64,000 nucleotides of DNA from Terriglobia bacterium (GCA_035712365.1 DASTAW010000041.1:1-64000); one strand, 5' to 3'; positions 8,598 through 18,486 are shown, counted from the stretch's first letter. Notes: generated from the sequence alone by a model not told the origin. Program-made: numbers and translations.

Positions 8598-11095
8598 TCA
8601 TATCGTAAGGCCACCATGGGATCAACTTTGGCGGCGCGACGGGCAGGGATGTAACAGGCCGCCAGCGCCACGGCAATCAGAATCGCCGAGACAGCGATGA
8701 ACGTGGGCGGATCGGTGGGTTTGACGCCGTAGAGCAGGCTTGACAGAAATCGCATGAGCGCGAGCGCTCCGGCAATGCCGATGACGACACCAATCAACGC
8801 CAGCTTCAGCCCCTGCCCGACAACCATCTTTAACACGTCGCTCTTCTCCGCCCCCAGCGCCATGCGGATGCCGATTTCTCGCTGCCGCTGCGCCACGGAA
8901 TACGCCAGCAGTCCGTAGATTCCCAGGCAAACCAGCAGTGCGGCTGCGATGCCAAACAGCGAAGCAAGCACCGCCGTTTCACGATCACCGGAAATGCTGT
9001 TATGAACCTCTTCGCTTAGCGTATCGGCAGACCCGACAGGCAGCGAGGGATCGATCGACGTCACTGTTTTCTGAACCGGCACGATTGTGGATCGGGCCGG
9101 CATTCGGGTGCGGGCATAGAGCACGAAAGACTGAGCATAGCGGAGATCAGTCATGAGGCCGTAGACCTCGGGACGAACCGGCTCTCGCAACGAGCGATAC
9201 TTCGCGTCATTCACTACGCCAATGATTTGGCTCTGCGCACGGGCCGGGTCACCCACTCTGCCCGAACCGATTAGTTTGCCAATGGGGTCGGTGTTCGGGA
9301 AAAACTGCCGTGCGAGAGTCTGGTTCACAATCACCTTAGCCGGTTCCGTATGCTTTTCCTCCGGCTCGTCATTTGGCGTAAAGTTTCGACCGGCAAGGAA
9401 CTGCATTCCCATCGTGCTGAAGTAACCTGGCGAGACATCGTTGACGTTGGTGTTCAGATAGTCGGCGCCCGTGATCTGCTGCCCCGCCGGGGCGAGTCCC
9501 ATGACAATTCCGTGCCCGCGCATCACGCCCACGCGGGCAGCGCCCGCAGAAACGACGCCGGGCATCTCTCCCACGCGGGCTAGCAGTGACTTCAGCAGAT
9601 TCGGTTGCACGTTCTGGCCCGTCAAATTCACCGTGAAGGTCACCACATGGTTTGGTTCGAAACCGGGGTCAGTTCGGGCCAGATTCCGAAAAGTGCGTAC
9701 AAACAGTCCCGCTGCCGTGAGCAGGGCGACGCATAGCGCAGTTTGGAGGACGATCAGGGCCTGCCGGCCGCGCAGCCGCGCACTGGCGCGAGACCCGCGA
9801 AGCACGGTGTCGAGGTTCGTTCTGGAATTTGCCATCGCTGGAGCCAGGCCGAAAAACAGAGTCGCCGCCATGGCGAGAACCAGCGAAAAGAGAAAGACAA
9901 CGGCGCTAATGTGAGCATCGAGCGATACGGGCATGGGCCAACCCAGAAGGTCATGGATCGTGGGCAGTTGCCCAGCCGCAATAGGCATAGCCAACCATCC
10001 CATCAGCAATCCCCCGGCAGCGCCCATTGCCGTGATCAGCGAACTTTCAGTAAGCATCTGGCGCGCCAGTCGCAGACGCGTTGCGCCCACCGCCAGCCGA
10101 ACGGCTATTTCCTGCTGGCGTGCGGCATTTCGGGCCAGCAGCAGTCCGGCAATATTTGCACACACGATCAGGAAGAGAAGCCCGACAGAGGCCATCAGCA
10201 ATTTGAAAACGTCACCGAACTGGCTGCGAACAACTGAAACGCCATGCCCCAGCGGTTCGAGCCAGATGTGGTCCTGAATATCCTTCGAAACTACTTTCGG
10301 AGGCAGCTTTAAGACATGTTCATCATAATCCTTCATTACCGGGGTCGAGATCGCCTGGCACTCGGCCTGGGCGGTCTCGGGTTTGACGCCGGGCTTTAAG
10401 CGCGCCGCCAATTCAAACCACACCATCTCGATGTTTGTTTGAACCCCGGTGCCCTCCGAGAATAGAGTGGGGAATGCGCGCAATGGAATCCAGAGGTCAG
10501 GAGCGGTATCGAGACTTAGACCGCCAAACCCGGGCAGCATGACGCCTAGAACAGCGAAATGCTCGCCATTCACGATGATCGTCCGGCCTTTTACGACATT
10601 CGGCTCACCCGCAAAGCGCCGCCTCCAGAAGTTGTAGCTCAGCAGGGCGGGAGGAGACCCCGGCTCTTCGGCGGCATCGGAAGGCGTCAGCACGCGGCCA
10701 TGTAAGGCCCGCACGCCTAGGGCGTCGAAGAATCCGGGGATCACGGCTTCCAGGGAAACCTCTTCTGCCGGTCCGGGATCGCTCATTGCGAAATGGTAGC
10801 CGCCGACCTCTCCAAAGACAGAGTCGAAGCTCTTCGCACGATCATGTAAGGCCCGGAAGTAGGCCAGCGGAAAATCACTGTGGCTCCCGATTTTTGATTC
10901 GTGATACACAAGCCTCACCAACTGTCCAGGTTGCCGCACGGGCAGCGGCCTTAGAAACACCGCGTCAAACAGGCTGAATATCACCGTGCTTGCGCCAATG
11001 CCGAGCGCGAGTGTCAGCACGGCAACCGCCGTGAATCCCGGGTTGCGGCGGAGCTGGCGCAGGCCGTACTTCAAATCCTGTAGCAGGGTGTTCAT
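8594..11095 (-). CDS. ADOP/MacB-type FtsX-like ABC permease
   Basis: Large two-module permease of 833 residues of the kind named acidobacterial duplicated orphan permease. N-terminal [35 protein letters not shown] is the diagnostic beginning (a juxtamembrane helix then TM1). A MacB-type periplasmic domain (about 60-290), three TM helices (about 300-440), a second periplasmic domain and a final FtsX block with [19 protein letters not shown] follow. It ends MVALRYE. Such proteins are usually orphan (no ATPase of their own) and their substrates are unknown. Here it lies between lolD and lolC/E and is flanked on both sides by palindromic repeats, which suggests insertion into an older lol operon. 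Whether it uses the adjacent LolD is an open question. Confidence 0.88.
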   Translation of the reverse strand: MNTLLQDLKYGLRQLRRNPGFTAVAVLTLALGIGASTVIFSLFDAVFLRPLPVRQPGQLVRLVYHESKIGSHSDFPLAYFRALHDRAKSFDSVFGEVGGYHFAMSDPGPAEEVSLEAVIPGFFDALGVRALHGRVLTPSDAAEEPGSPPALLSYNFWRRRFAGEPNVVKGRTIIVNGEHFAVLGVMLPGFGGLSLDTAPDLWIPLRAFPTLFSEGTGVQTNIEMVWFELAARLKPGVKPETAQAECQAISTPVMKDYDEHVLKLPPKVVSKDIQDHIWLEPLGHGVSVVRSQFGDVFKLLMASVGLLFLIVCANIAGLLLARNAARQQEIAVRLAVGATRLRLARQMLTESSLITAMGAAGGLLMGWLAMPIAAGQLPTIHDLLGWPMPVSLDAHISAVVFLFSLVLAMAATLFFGLAPAMANSRTNLDTVLRGSRASARLRGRQALIVLQTALCVALLTAAGLFVRTFRNLARTDPGFEPNHVVTFTVNLTGQNVQPNLLKSLLARVGEMPGVVSAGAARVGVMRGHGIVMGLAPAGQQITGADYLNTNVNDVSPGYFSTMGMQFLAGRNFTPNDEPEEKHTEPAKVIVNQTLARQFFPNTDPIGKLIGSGRVGDPARAQSQIIGVVNDAKYRSLREPVRPEVYGLMTDLRYAQSFVLYARTRMPARSTIVPVQKTVTSIDPSLPVGSADTLSEEVHNSISGDRETAVLASLFGIAAALLVCLGIYGLLAYSVAQRQREIGIRMALGAEKSDVLKMVVGQGLKLALIGVVIGIAGALALMRFLSSLLYGVKPTDPPTFIAVSAILIAVALAACYIPARRAAKVDPMVALRYE

Positions 11096-11364
11096 TCGCC
11101 TCCCAAATTACAAGATACGAATTACTAATTACTGGCACAACGGAAATTATGAATTCTGAAAGATGAAAGAAAGAAACTGATGCGCGCGCATCTTCTTCAC
11201 ATAGCCGGCCCAGGCTGCGGCTATTTCATACTTCATAATTTATAATTCATAATTCTTCTTCAATCATTCAATCACAAATCAGAAATGGCTCGCTAAGCGC
11301 GCCGCCGGGTAACTCGTAATTTGTAATTCGTAATTTCTTGTTCCACTGCACCGCAAGCAAAAGG
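11096..11364. other. AT-rich spacer with TAATT-type motifs and a degenerate REP
   Basis: No gene. The spacer holds several short related AT blocks (AATTTATAATTCATAATT at 11239-11258; GTAATTTGTAATTCGTAATT at 11315-11336) and a degenerate palindrome GGCTCGCTAAGCGCGCCGCCG-like at 11287-11307. Its base composition is strikingly different from the GC-rich genes on either side. Confidence 0.55.
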
Positions 11365-11396
11365 CCGCAGACTGCAAAAACGGCAGTCTGCGCTAC
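11365..11396 (-). repeat. REP-like palindrome (GTAGCGCAG type)
   Basis: Perfect 10-bp arms CGCAGACTGC (11366-11375) and GCAGTCTGCG (11383-11392) flank a 7-nt loop. On the minus strand the element begins with GTAG. It resembles the element at 42148-42173, which shares the GTAGCGCAG head. Confidence 0.7.
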
Positions 11397-11448
11397 CAAG
11401 CTTCGTTTCAATCATCAATCGCAACTCGCTCGATCACAAATCAGAGAT

Positions 11449-11470
11449 GGCGCGGTAAACGCGCCGCTAC
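11449..11470 (-). repeat. REP-like palindrome overlapping the lolC/E stop codon
   Basis: On the minus strand it reads GTAGCGGCGCG-TTTA-CCGCGCC and differs by one base from the element at 8576-8597. Its TAG is the stop codon of the permease gene. Confidence 0.75.
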
Positions 11471-12696
11471 TCGTAACGAAGAATTTCCGCCGAGTCCAGC
11501 CGTGCGGCCGAAAAAGAAGGGTAGAAGGCCGCAAGAAAGCTGATGGCCACGACCGCCACACCGATCCACAGGCCATCCCAGGGGCGCGGGATAAACGGCA
11601 CGAATGACAATCCGTAAACGTCGGCCTGCAAGGGAACCAACTGATAAGCCTCTCCCAGCCAGGAGCCGCCGTACCCCAGCACCAGGCCAAGAATTGTGCC
11701 CAGGCAGGCAATCAGAATTCCGTGGAGCGTGAAGACGGTCCAGATTTGCCTGTTCCTCGCTCCCATCGACTTCAGCACGGCGATGTCGCGGTTCTTGTCC
11801 ATCACCATCATGGCCAGCGTAATAAAAATGTTGAGAGCCGCCACCAGCACGATCAGGCCGATGGTCAGGATGGTAACCAGCCTTTCGAGTTTGAGCGCGC
11901 TGAAGAGCGCGTGATTCTGGTCCACCCAGGTGGTGGTGTCAAACCCAGGGCCGGCGGCCTTCTGGATGGTCTCTGCCACCGCGTCAACCTTGTAAACATC
12001 GTCGAGCTTGAACTCAATCACGGAGACAACGTTCTTCAAATCGAAAAGGCGCTGAGCAGCGTCCAGATTGGTAAAGGCCCATTGAGCGTCAAAGTCGTAA
12101 AAACCTGAATCAAATATGCCCACGACGCGAAAGTGCCGATACTTCGGCACAACTTCGAACGGTGTGAGCGTGCCCTGAGGGCTGGTGACCATCACCGTGT
12201 CCCCAACCGAGGCTCCGAGATTTTTGGCCAGTTCCTTTCCGATAATGATCGGGTCCGCGTCGGGAAATGTCTCCGAAAGTCCGTCGAGAGATCCCGAAGA
12301 AAGGTGATGGAGCAGGTCACCGACCTTCAGCTCGCGTTCAACATCAACCCCTTTAATCATCACGCCGCCGGACCGTTGACGATTGGAAATCAGGGCCTGT
12401 TCATAGAGGGCCGGCGCCGCGGCAACCACGTGCGGCAGATTTGAGAGGCGCCGGGTCAGCGCTTCATAATGCTGGATGCCGTCATTCTGCGAACGAATCA
12501 GATTCACATTGGCGGTGGCGCCAAGCAGCTTGCCCTGCAGTTCCTGGCGAAAGCCATTGTTGATGGCCAGCGCGATCACCAGCGCGGCCACACCCGCCGT
12601 CACTCCGACCACGGAGATGGCTGTCACTACTGAAATGGCAGCCTGTCGCCGCTTCGCCTTCAGATATCGCAATGCAACAAATAATTCAAACCTCAT
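11467..12696 (-). CDS. lolC: LolC/LolE family lipoprotein-releasing permease
   Basis: Inner-membrane permease (409 residues) that extracts lipoproteins for delivery to the outer membrane. It begins MRFELFVALRYLKAKRR with TM1 AISVVTAISVVGVTAGVAALVIALAI. A periplasmic domain (about 50-265) and three C-terminal TM helices (VTILTIGLIVLVAALNIF; LHGILIACLGTILGLVLG; LWIGVAVVAISFLAAF) follow, with the conserved MDKNRDIAVLKSMGA between them. It ends SAEILRYE. A single LolC/E-type protein probably acts as a homodimer (LolF-like), since no second copy is adjacent. Its ATPase partner is most likely the LolD encoded downstream. Confidence 0.88.
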   Translation of the reverse strand: MRFELFVALRYLKAKRRQAAISVVTAISVVGVTAGVAALVIALAINNGFRQELQGKLLGATANVNLIRSQNDGIQHYEALTRRLSNLPHVVAAAPALYEQALISNRQRSGGVMIKGVDVERELKVGDLLHHLSSGSLDGLSETFPDADPIIIGKELAKNLGASVGDTVMVTSPQGTLTPFEVVPKYRHFRVVGIFDSGFYDFDAQWAFTNLDAAQRLFDLKNVVSVIEFKLDDVYKVDAVAETIQKAAGPGFDTTTWVDQNHALFSALKLERLVTILTIGLIVLVAALNIFITLAMMVMDKNRDIAVLKSMGARNRQIWTVFTLHGILIACLGTILGLVLGYGGSWLGEAYQLVPLQADVYGLSFVPFIPRPWDGLWIGVAVVAISFLAAFYPSFSAARLDSAEILRYE

Positions 12697-12805
12697 AGTC
12701 CAGAGTTATTATTAGATGATATCGGGTGAAAAGGAAATCTGAAACGCGGGCCGGCCACGGGCTCACCCCTTCATAGATGCGCCAGCCCCGAATCAGTGAC
12801 TTCGC

Positions 12806-13417
12806 ATGCCATTGCGACTAAAGTTTGCCCTCAAACGTGTCGTCATCGCCGTGCTGGTCACTGCCGGGGTTTTGGCTGCATATTTGAGGGCAGGAAGAAC
12901 ACAAACGCGGCAGCCCATCCCGGTCGTGGGCTCACGGCAGAACGTTAGCATGGAAACGGAGCTTCTGTCGGCCATGCACTCAGCCGACCAGATAGAGATC
13001 AGGGCCGGCGAGCTGGCACGGTCAAGGGGGACGATCGGCGAGATACGCAACTTCGGGGTTCTCCTCATGCGCGATCACAGTGAAGCCGACAAGCGCATCC
13101 AGAGCGCGGCCAACCAGCAGCACATACGCTTGACAGAGTGGCTGGCCGAGACCCCCGAAGAACAGCACAACATCGAAATGCTCCAACAGGCGCTCGCAGA
13201 GTTGGAGTCACTCGACGGGCCGAAGTTCGACAGCACGTTCATCGAGTTCACTGACGAAATCCAGTACAGGCTGCGGCAGACGTTGCAACGTGGCACTCTG
13301 CAAGTGAAGTCGTCGCCGGTCAAGGCGCTCATCAGCAAGGAAATTCCCATCCTGCAACAGCACGAATTTCTGTGTAGCTGGTGCCGTGATCACTGCTTGA
13401 ATCTCAAACTACGTTGA
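12806..13417 (+). CDS. DUF4142-type ferritin-like exported protein
   Basis: 203 residues with an N-terminal membrane anchor or signal (VVIAVLVTAGVLAAYL). A helical domain with the DUF4142 pattern follows: SAMHSADQIEIRAGELARSR, NFGVLLMRDHSEADKRI and a late helix bundle. DUF4142 proteins are predicted periplasmic or outer-membrane proteins of unknown role. The conserved MxxDHxxA segment is clear. The C-terminus FLCSWCRDHCL has three Cys, unusual for the family. The stop overlaps the 5' region of the next plus-strand gene, so the two may form a small operon. Confidence 0.7.
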   Translation: MPLRLKFALKRVVIAVLVTAGVLAAYLRAGRTQTRQPIPVVGSRQNVSMETELLSAMHSADQIEIRAGELARSRGTIGEIRNFGVLLMRDHSEADKRIQSAANQQHIRLTEWLAETPEEQHNIEMLQQALAELESLDGPKFDSTFIEFTDEIQYRLRQTLQRGTLQVKSSPVKALISKEIPILQQHEFLCSWCRDHCLNLKLR

Positions 13418-13449
13418 TCTACGTGCGGGGCGAACAAGCCGGGGAAGAC

Positions 13450-13989
13450 ATGGCAGAAGAAAGCAACATTTCCACCAGAGCGGTACTGCGGGGAGGCATC
13501 GCGGGCGGAGTCATCGCCGGCCTACCGATGTTGGCATTTGCGATGGTGCATGCGGAGATCACGGGCGCAGGTTTCTCGAGCCCACTGCGATGGATCGCGG
13601 CGTCCCTTGGCGATGTATGCGCATTGATCATGGCCGGTGAAGCAAGGGGCAGCACCAGTACGCCGGGTGTGCTGTTCACGGGTGCGATCATTCACCTTTT
13701 GTTTTCGGCGGGCTGGGGCATTGTCTTTGTCAGGCTTTTTCCGCGACTTCGCGGCATCGCCGCATTGGGCGTGGGGCTTTTGTACGGCGTTGGGGTGTGG
13801 GTGGTGATGACGTGGGGCGTACTCACGTGGCTGGATCGGCCCATGTATGATCGAGTGCAGCTCGTGGCTGGGGCGTTTTTTATGCAGCACTTAGTATATG
13901 GAGGATGCCTTGCTCTGGCACCCTGCCTTGCGCGCCGGTGGCCCGGCAAAGGTCCAGTCAACCCCAGTCTGACGCTCCGACTAAACTAA
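13450..13989 (+). CDS. Predicted multi-pass membrane protein
   Basis: The ATG at 13450 is preferred over the upstream frame start at 13414 because GGGGAAG lies about 4 nt before it; it gives a 179-residue protein. Four hydrophobic helices are visible: GGIAGGVIAGLPMLAFAMV, GVLFTGAIIHLLFSAGWGIVFV, IAALGVGLLYGVGVWVVMT and GAFFMQHLVYGGCLALAPCL. The fold resembles small conserved membrane proteins such as DUF6789/YagU-like, but I do not recognise a family with certainty. It is probably co-transcribed with the DUF4142 gene. Confidence 0.6.
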   Translation: MAEESNISTRAVLRGGIAGGVIAGLPMLAFAMVHAEITGAGFSSPLRWIAASLGDVCALIMAGEARGSTSTPGVLFTGAIIHLLFSAGWGIVFVRLFPRLRGIAALGVGLLYGVGVWVVMTWGVLTWLDRPMYDRVQLVAGAFFMQHLVYGGCLALAPCLARRWPGKGPVNPSLTLRLN

Positions 13990-14421
13990 AATCCAATCCA
14001 GGATTAAGTGAAAGTCGTCATGACTGTCGCTGATTATGCCCAAGCCAAGACGTGCTCGGAAATAGGACAGGCCGAAACACTCCCTAGCAGGCTGATCAAA
14101 AATGGGCCTAATTAAGAAAAAACGATCGCGGCTGGCGCAGATGCTCGCTGTTTAGCATCTGCAGTCTCGCGAAGCGAGAGGTTATTGTCCGCCGAAGTCT
14201 GGCCCTACGGGAATCGCAGGCAAAAACCCGGCGGTTCGCCAGCGCTCGAATCGCGACTGACCGGCTGGTCAGCCTATATACGACTGAACAACCAGCCGGA
14301 GACGAACGAAATCAGCCCACGGTGGGCGCCTCTCTCGCCGTGTGGCCTCTGTCAATTTGCGGGAGAGATAAGAGCCGCGAGCCTCAACAGCGGGCGATCG
14401 CGCTGCTCCCTCTTCAACTCT
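13990..14421. other. Intergenic with two adjacent hairpins
   Basis: No gene seen. A perfect 9-bp hairpin (GCAGATGCT at 14137-14145 with AGCATCTGC at 14154-14162) is followed by a second, TCTCGC-GAA-GCGAGA, at 14165-14179. They lie downstream of lysS on the minus strand. A TTTTTT run at 14117-14122 (minus sense) is 14 nt past the stem, so they may be an imperfect lysS terminator. Confidence 0.45.
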
Positions 14422-15993
14422 TCAGGCCGAAGATTTTTCGGGGCGCAGCAGAGGGAACAGGATCACGTCGCGGATGGAATGCGAATTGGTCAGGAGCATG
14501 GTCAGGCGGTCGATGCCGATCCCTTCCCCGCCCGTCGGAGGCATTCCATAGCTGAGCGCGCGGATATAGTCCTCATCGATGGCGTGCGCCGTCAAGTCTC
14601 CGCGTTCCCGCAAAAGCTGCTGATACTCAAAACGGTCGCGCTGCTCGGCAGGGTCGTTGAGTTCGCTGAAGGCGTTGGCGATTTCCATGCCGGCTACGAA
14701 AAGCTCGAACCGCTCGACAAAATTGGGATCGTCGGGCTTTTGCTTGGACAGCGGCGAAACTTCAAGCGGAAAATCGACAATAAAAGTCGGCTGGATCAGC
14801 TCGTGCTCCGCCACGGCCTCGAATAGTTCCTGTAGGGCCGCCCCCGGCGCCAGGCCTTCAGGCGTGGCAAGGGTCGCATACCGCCCGGCCGAATTTTCCG
14901 CAAAGCTGTTATAGGTCTTCGCCCATTCGAGAATCGCTTTCGGCTGGGCCAGGCCTTCGACCGAAGGCCCTCCATCGGCCGAAGGCCCTCCATCGGCCTC
15001 CTTCGGCCAATAACGGACAATGGCCTCCTTCATGGTGAAGCGCTGGAATTTTTCAAACGTAATATGGTGTTCACCGTAATCAAACTCGAGCGAGCCCACA
15101 ACAGCCCTGGCCACGTGCTGCATCAGGTGCTCCGTCATGTCCATCATGTCGCGGTAATCTGCATAAGCCTGATAAAACTCCAGCATCGTGAACTCCGGAT
15201 TGTGCTGGGTAGAAATTCCCTCGTTGCGGAAGTTCCGGTTGACTTCGTAAACGCGGTCGAGCCCTCCCACAATCAGGCGCTTCAAGTAGAGCTCCGGCGC
15301 GATTCGCAAATAGAGATTCATATCCAGGGTGTTGTGATGGGTCACAAACGGACGAGCCATGGCGCCGCCAGCCATCGGCTGCATCATCGGTGTCTCGACT
15401 TCAACATACCCGTGCGACTCCAGGAACTCCCGCAATGCCTTGATCAGCCGTGAGCGCCGCTCAAAAACGCGCCGGGCTTCTTCATTGACCATCAGGTCCA
15501 GGTACCGCTGGCGGTAACGGATTTCAACGTCGGTGAGGCCGTGCCATTTTTCCGGCAACGGGAGAAGGGCTTTGGCAAGAAAATGGAGGTGCTCGGCGTG
15601 TACCGTCAGTTCGCCAGTGCGGGTCCGGAACAGATAGCCTTCCACGCCAATCACGTCGCCCAGGTCAAGCAGCTTGTAAAGCTCAAAATCGCGTTCGCCA
15701 ACGGCGTCCAAGCGCACATAGATCTGCAGTCGCGATCCTTCCCCTTGCAGGTGCGCAAAGCCGGCCTTGCCGTGAGGCCGGATCGTCATAACGCGGCCGG
15801 CAACCCTTACCGGGACTTTATTCGCAGCCAATTCCTCGGCCGACTGAGCAGAGTATTGTTCCAGAATCTGCGGAATGGTATGGCTGATACCGAATTTTCT
15901 TGGGTAGGGCTCAAAGCCCAGGCCGATAATGGACTTCAGTTTTTTTTCTCGCTGAAGGACCAGGTCCTGGCTCTCATTGTTCGATATTGACAA
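14422..15993 (-). CDS. lysS: Lysyl-tRNA synthetase, class II
   Basis: Charges tRNA-Lys with lysine. An OB-fold anticodon domain ([21 protein letters not shown], about 60-165) is followed by the class II core with [31 protein letters not shown] (motif 2) and [14 protein letters not shown] (motif 3). The length of 523 residues is about 20 more than usual. The excess includes a Gly/Ser insert [12 protein letters not shown] encoded by a perfect 18-bp tandem duplication at 14961-14996. The start codon is TTG (15993) with GGGG about 10 nt upstream; no ATG fits the N-terminus. The gene is alone on its strand between two plus-strand units. Confidence 0.95.
   Translation of the reverse strand: MSISNNESQDLVLQREKKLKSIIGLGFEPYPRKFGISHTIPQILEQYSAQSAEELAANKVPVRVAGRVMTIRPHGKAGFAHLQGEGSRLQIYVRLDAVGERDFELYKLLDLGDVIGVEGYLFRTRTGELTVHAEHLHFLAKALLPLPEKWHGLTDVEIRYRQRYLDLMVNEEARRVFERRSRLIKALREFLESHGYVEVETPMMQPMAGGAMARPFVTHHNTLDMNLYLRIAPELYLKRLIVGGLDRVYEVNRNFRNEGISTQHNPEFTMLEFYQAYADYRDMMDMTEHLMQHVARAVVGSLEFDYGEHHITFEKFQRFTMKEAIVRYWPKEADGGPSADGGPSVEGLAQPKAILEWAKTYNSFAENSAGRYATLATPEGLAPGAALQELFEAVAEHELIQPTFIVDFPLEVSPLSKQKPDDPNFVERFELFVAGMEIANAFSELNDPAEQRDRFEYQQLLRERGDLTAHAIDEDYIRALSYGMPPTGGEGIGIDRLTMLLTNSHSIRDVILFPLLRPEKSSA
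14961..14996 (-). repeat. Perfect 18-bp tandem duplication inside lysS
   Basis: The 18-nt unit starting CCGAAGGCCC occurs twice head to tail (14961-14978 and 14979-14996) and encodes two copies of a six-residue Gly-rich stretch in the catalytic domain. Confidence 0.9.
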
Positions 15994-16307
15994 GATCGTT
16001 AACCCCGGCTTCCGGAGCGGTCATGCAGTGCAGTCGCGGCCCCGTCGTAGCTTTCTCAGCAGGAATCGTGACAAAGCAAATCCAATCTTACACCCCAGCC
16101 AGTCGATCGCTGACGCAATCGTTCACCGCCTAACACGCAGTATCTTGAAAACAGGCATTATAGGTGCCAGTCCAAAAACGTGTCAAGGATGGAGGCCCGC
16201 CGTCAAAACTCATCCGCCCTATTGCCGGTTAACTGGGAAATTAATAGTTAGCCGGATAGATTCCGCAATTCAACAAAGAATTTTTAAAAGAATAGGCTAC
16301 TTTGCTC
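15994..16307. other. Intergenic between divergent genes
   Basis: Lies between lysS and the divergent gene at 16348. No gene, repeat or terminator was identified; only the promoter at 16308-16336 stands out. Confidence 0.4.
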
Positions 16308-16336
16308 TTGAAAAATTCCACGAGTTCACCTATATT
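16308..16336 (+). promoter_or_regulatory. Sigma70-type promoter, possibly leaderless
   Basis: TTGAAA (16308-16313), a 17-nt spacer and TATATT (16331-16336). The predicted transcription start is about 16343, only five bases before the ATG at 16348, so the GGGGAA before the ATG would not be transcribed. Confidence 0.6.
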
Positions 16337-16347
16337 GGGGAACGCTT

Positions 16348-17085
16348 ATGGTGTGGATTTTCGAATTCGGAATTCTTTTGGTGGTCGCGGCGGTACTTCG
16401 CAGGGCCCTCCATCTGGGGAAAACGCCGGCCCCCAGGCAGCCCGGTCCGCGGTTTCGACGACCCGCCAACAACTCCTTGTGTTCGCCTCTGGTTTCAGAA
16501 ATCGACGCCCATGCTTCCATTCTTGGTGTGGCGCTCAACGACGCCATCGACGAACTAGCTTCCGGGAAAACTGAGATGGCCCGCTGCATGCTTGGCGTAT
16601 TCAGCAGCGAGCGGGAGCGACTGGTTGAGCTGGTTATTGATTTGCAAAATCTCTCGCTCAAGTACCTCCCAACGGTCCAGGATCCCATAGAAGGAAGGAC
16701 CCTTGACCCTGAGTCTTTCCGGTCAGCGCCGGTCAGCGAATTCCTCAAACGCCACAATGTTCTGGAGCAGTTTGTCTTTCGTTCGAAGCTGCGCTTCCAA
16801 TTGCAACTGCGGCTCCTGCGGCGCGCAACTGCGCTGCTCAACGAGAGCATTGAAGAAAGTATAGGCAATCCAGCACAAGGTACTGCCGGATTCGGCGGGA
16901 CACTTGCTCAGCTTGACCTGTACTTCCATGATCTCGACTTGTTGAGCAAGGAAACCCTTCTGGGCTTCAGCGCGGAATTGGCCAGCCTTCCCGAGGATGT
17001 GCTGGAAGAGGTGAGCGCCGAAATCGCGGCCCTGACCAACCGCAACACCGTGCTGATCCCTCTCGCGTCCGCTGTCCAGCGCTAA
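16348..17085 (+). CDS. Unknown protein with N-terminal membrane anchor
   Basis: 245 residues. An N-terminal hydrophobic segment (VWIFEFGILLVVAAVL) is followed by a basic Pro-rich stretch. The rest is a largely helical cytoplasmic domain rich in Leu and charged residues, with FSSERERLVELVIDLQNLSLKYL and SKLRFQLQLRLLRRATALL, which may be coiled coil. I recognise no family. It is convergent with pfkA and preceded by a near-consensus promoter, so it is probably expressed on its own. Anchoring of a helical domain at the membrane is an inference from hydropathy only. Confidence 0.6.
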   Translation: MVWIFEFGILLVVAAVLRRALHLGKTPAPRQPGPRFRRPANNSLCSPLVSEIDAHASILGVALNDAIDELASGKTEMARCMLGVFSSERERLVELVIDLQNLSLKYLPTVQDPIEGRTLDPESFRSAPVSEFLKRHNVLEQFVFRSKLRFQLQLRLLRRATALLNESIEESIGNPAQGTAGFGGTLAQLDLYFHDLDLLSKETLLGFSAELASLPEDVLEEVSAEIAALTNRNTVLIPLASAVQR

Positions 17086-17237
17086 GCCGCAAATCCCCTT
17101 CAACGCAGCATTCGAGCCGGAAAACTCCTGATGCGGTCCGGCAGGGGCAACCGGCCAGCTCTGACAACAGTTAATCCGGGAGCATCGCACCGGCGAGAAC
17201 ACCGTGACGCCCCCAGGGAACGCGCCTGCGCCCGTCG

Positions 17238-18284
17238 CTATCCGTAGAAGATTTCCGCCGTCTCGATCAGTTCCTTATCCACAAACTTCAGCTTGGTCAT
17301 CGCGTCCTTTAGCGGGATGTCCTCGATCTTGTTCCCCCTCAGACAGACCATCGTTCCATATTTACCCTCATGGATGAGGTCAACGGCCTTCACGCCGTAC
17401 CGGGTGCCGAGCACGCGGTCAAAAGCCGTCGGCGACCCTCCCCGCTGAGTATGGCCGAGGACGGTTACACGGGTCTCATAACCTGTCCGCTTTTCAATTT
17501 CGTTGGCGATCACTTCCCCGACTCCGCCCAGGTGAACGTGGCCAAACTGGTCGAGCTTCTGGTTTTTCGTCACAACTTCTTCAACGCCTTCCAACTTGAA
17601 GCCTTCAGCCACCACGATAATAGAAAACAGCCGGCCTCTCGAGTGCCGTTTCTGGATGATTTGGCAAATTTCGTCTATGGTCATCGGTTGCTCCGGAATC
17701 AGAATGCAATCAGCACCCCCGGCCAGGCCTCCGGTCACCGCGATCCAGCCTGTGTGCCGGCCCATGACTTCGACAACCATCACACGCTGATGCGACTCGG
17801 CAGTGGTGTGAAGGCGGTCAATGGCTTCCGTCACGATCGAAACAGCGGTGTCAAAACCGAACGTCTGGTCAGTCCCTTCGACGTCATTATCTATCGTCTT
17901 GGGCACGCCTACGACCTTCATCCCATCCGCGGCAAGTTGTCGCGCCACGCCCAGCGTATCCTCGCCGCCGATCGCGATCAGATAATCGATGCTGAACTTT
18001 TCCATGTTGGTCTGCAATGCCTTTCGGTCCTCCTCTTTCTTCAGAGGGTTCGTCCTGGAGGTCCCCAGAATGGTCCCGCCACGGGGCAGAATCCCCGAAA
18101 CCTTCATCAGGTCTAGCGGCTCTATAGTGCCCTTCACAAGGCCCAGCCATCCGTTCTTGATTCCGTATACTTCGTAATTCAGCATGAGGGCGCGGCGGAC
18201 CACCGCGCGAATCACGGCGTTTAATCCGGGGCAATCCCCGCCTCCGGTTAGAATTCCAATTCTTCCATGACCGTCTGTAGTCAT
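17238..18284 (-). CDS. pfkA: 6-phosphofructokinase, likely pyrophosphate-dependent
   Basis: Phosphorylates fructose 6-phosphate. It starts RIGILTGGGDCPGLNAVIRA and contains the catalytic PKTIDND (residues 128-134) and the MGRHTGWIA substrate loop. Two residues decide the phosphoryl donor in this family: ATP enzymes have Gly at both positions of GGDGS and PGTIDND. Here they are Asp109 (GGEDT) and Lys129 (PKTIDND), the combination found in PPi-dependent enzymes of the mixed-substrate group. The length of 348 residues fits that group. I infer a reversible PPi-PFK, active in glycolysis and possibly gluconeogenesis. Whether its expression is tied to the operon upstream is not clear; a 200-bp gap separates it from the LysE-like gene. 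Confidence 0.88.
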   Translation of the reverse strand: MTTDGHGRIGILTGGGDCPGLNAVIRAVVRRALMLNYEVYGIKNGWLGLVKGTIEPLDLMKVSGILPRGGTILGTSRTNPLKKEEDRKALQTNMEKFSIDYLIAIGGEDTLGVARQLAADGMKVVGVPKTIDNDVEGTDQTFGFDTAVSIVTEAIDRLHTTAESHQRVMVVEVMGRHTGWIAVTGGLAGGADCILIPEQPMTIDEICQIIQKRHSRGRLFSIIVVAEGFKLEGVEEVVTKNQKLDQFGHVHLGGVGEVIANEIEKRTGYETRVTVLGHTQRGGSPTAFDRVLGTRYGVKAVDLIHEGKYGTMVCLRGNKIEDIPLKDAMTKLKFVDKELIETAEIFYG

Positions 18285-18486
18285 TTCTTCGTTCTCTCCC
18301 GATATAAATATGTAGATGCAGGGCAGCAGCAGACCACGCGTGCCTGGCCGTACCGCCCTGCATCCCGTTGAATGCAGAGTCTGTGACTAAAACACTCGAA
18401 TCTATCAGGAAAGCGGTGTCTCGGTCAAATGATACGTCCTCGTTCGCGACCGCGCAAAAATCGCCGGGGAGCTTGGTTGATAAGGG

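Noticed and set aside
14137-14179. Confident lysS terminator
   Set aside because: The hairpins are not directly followed by a T-run; the nearest T-run is 14 nt away.
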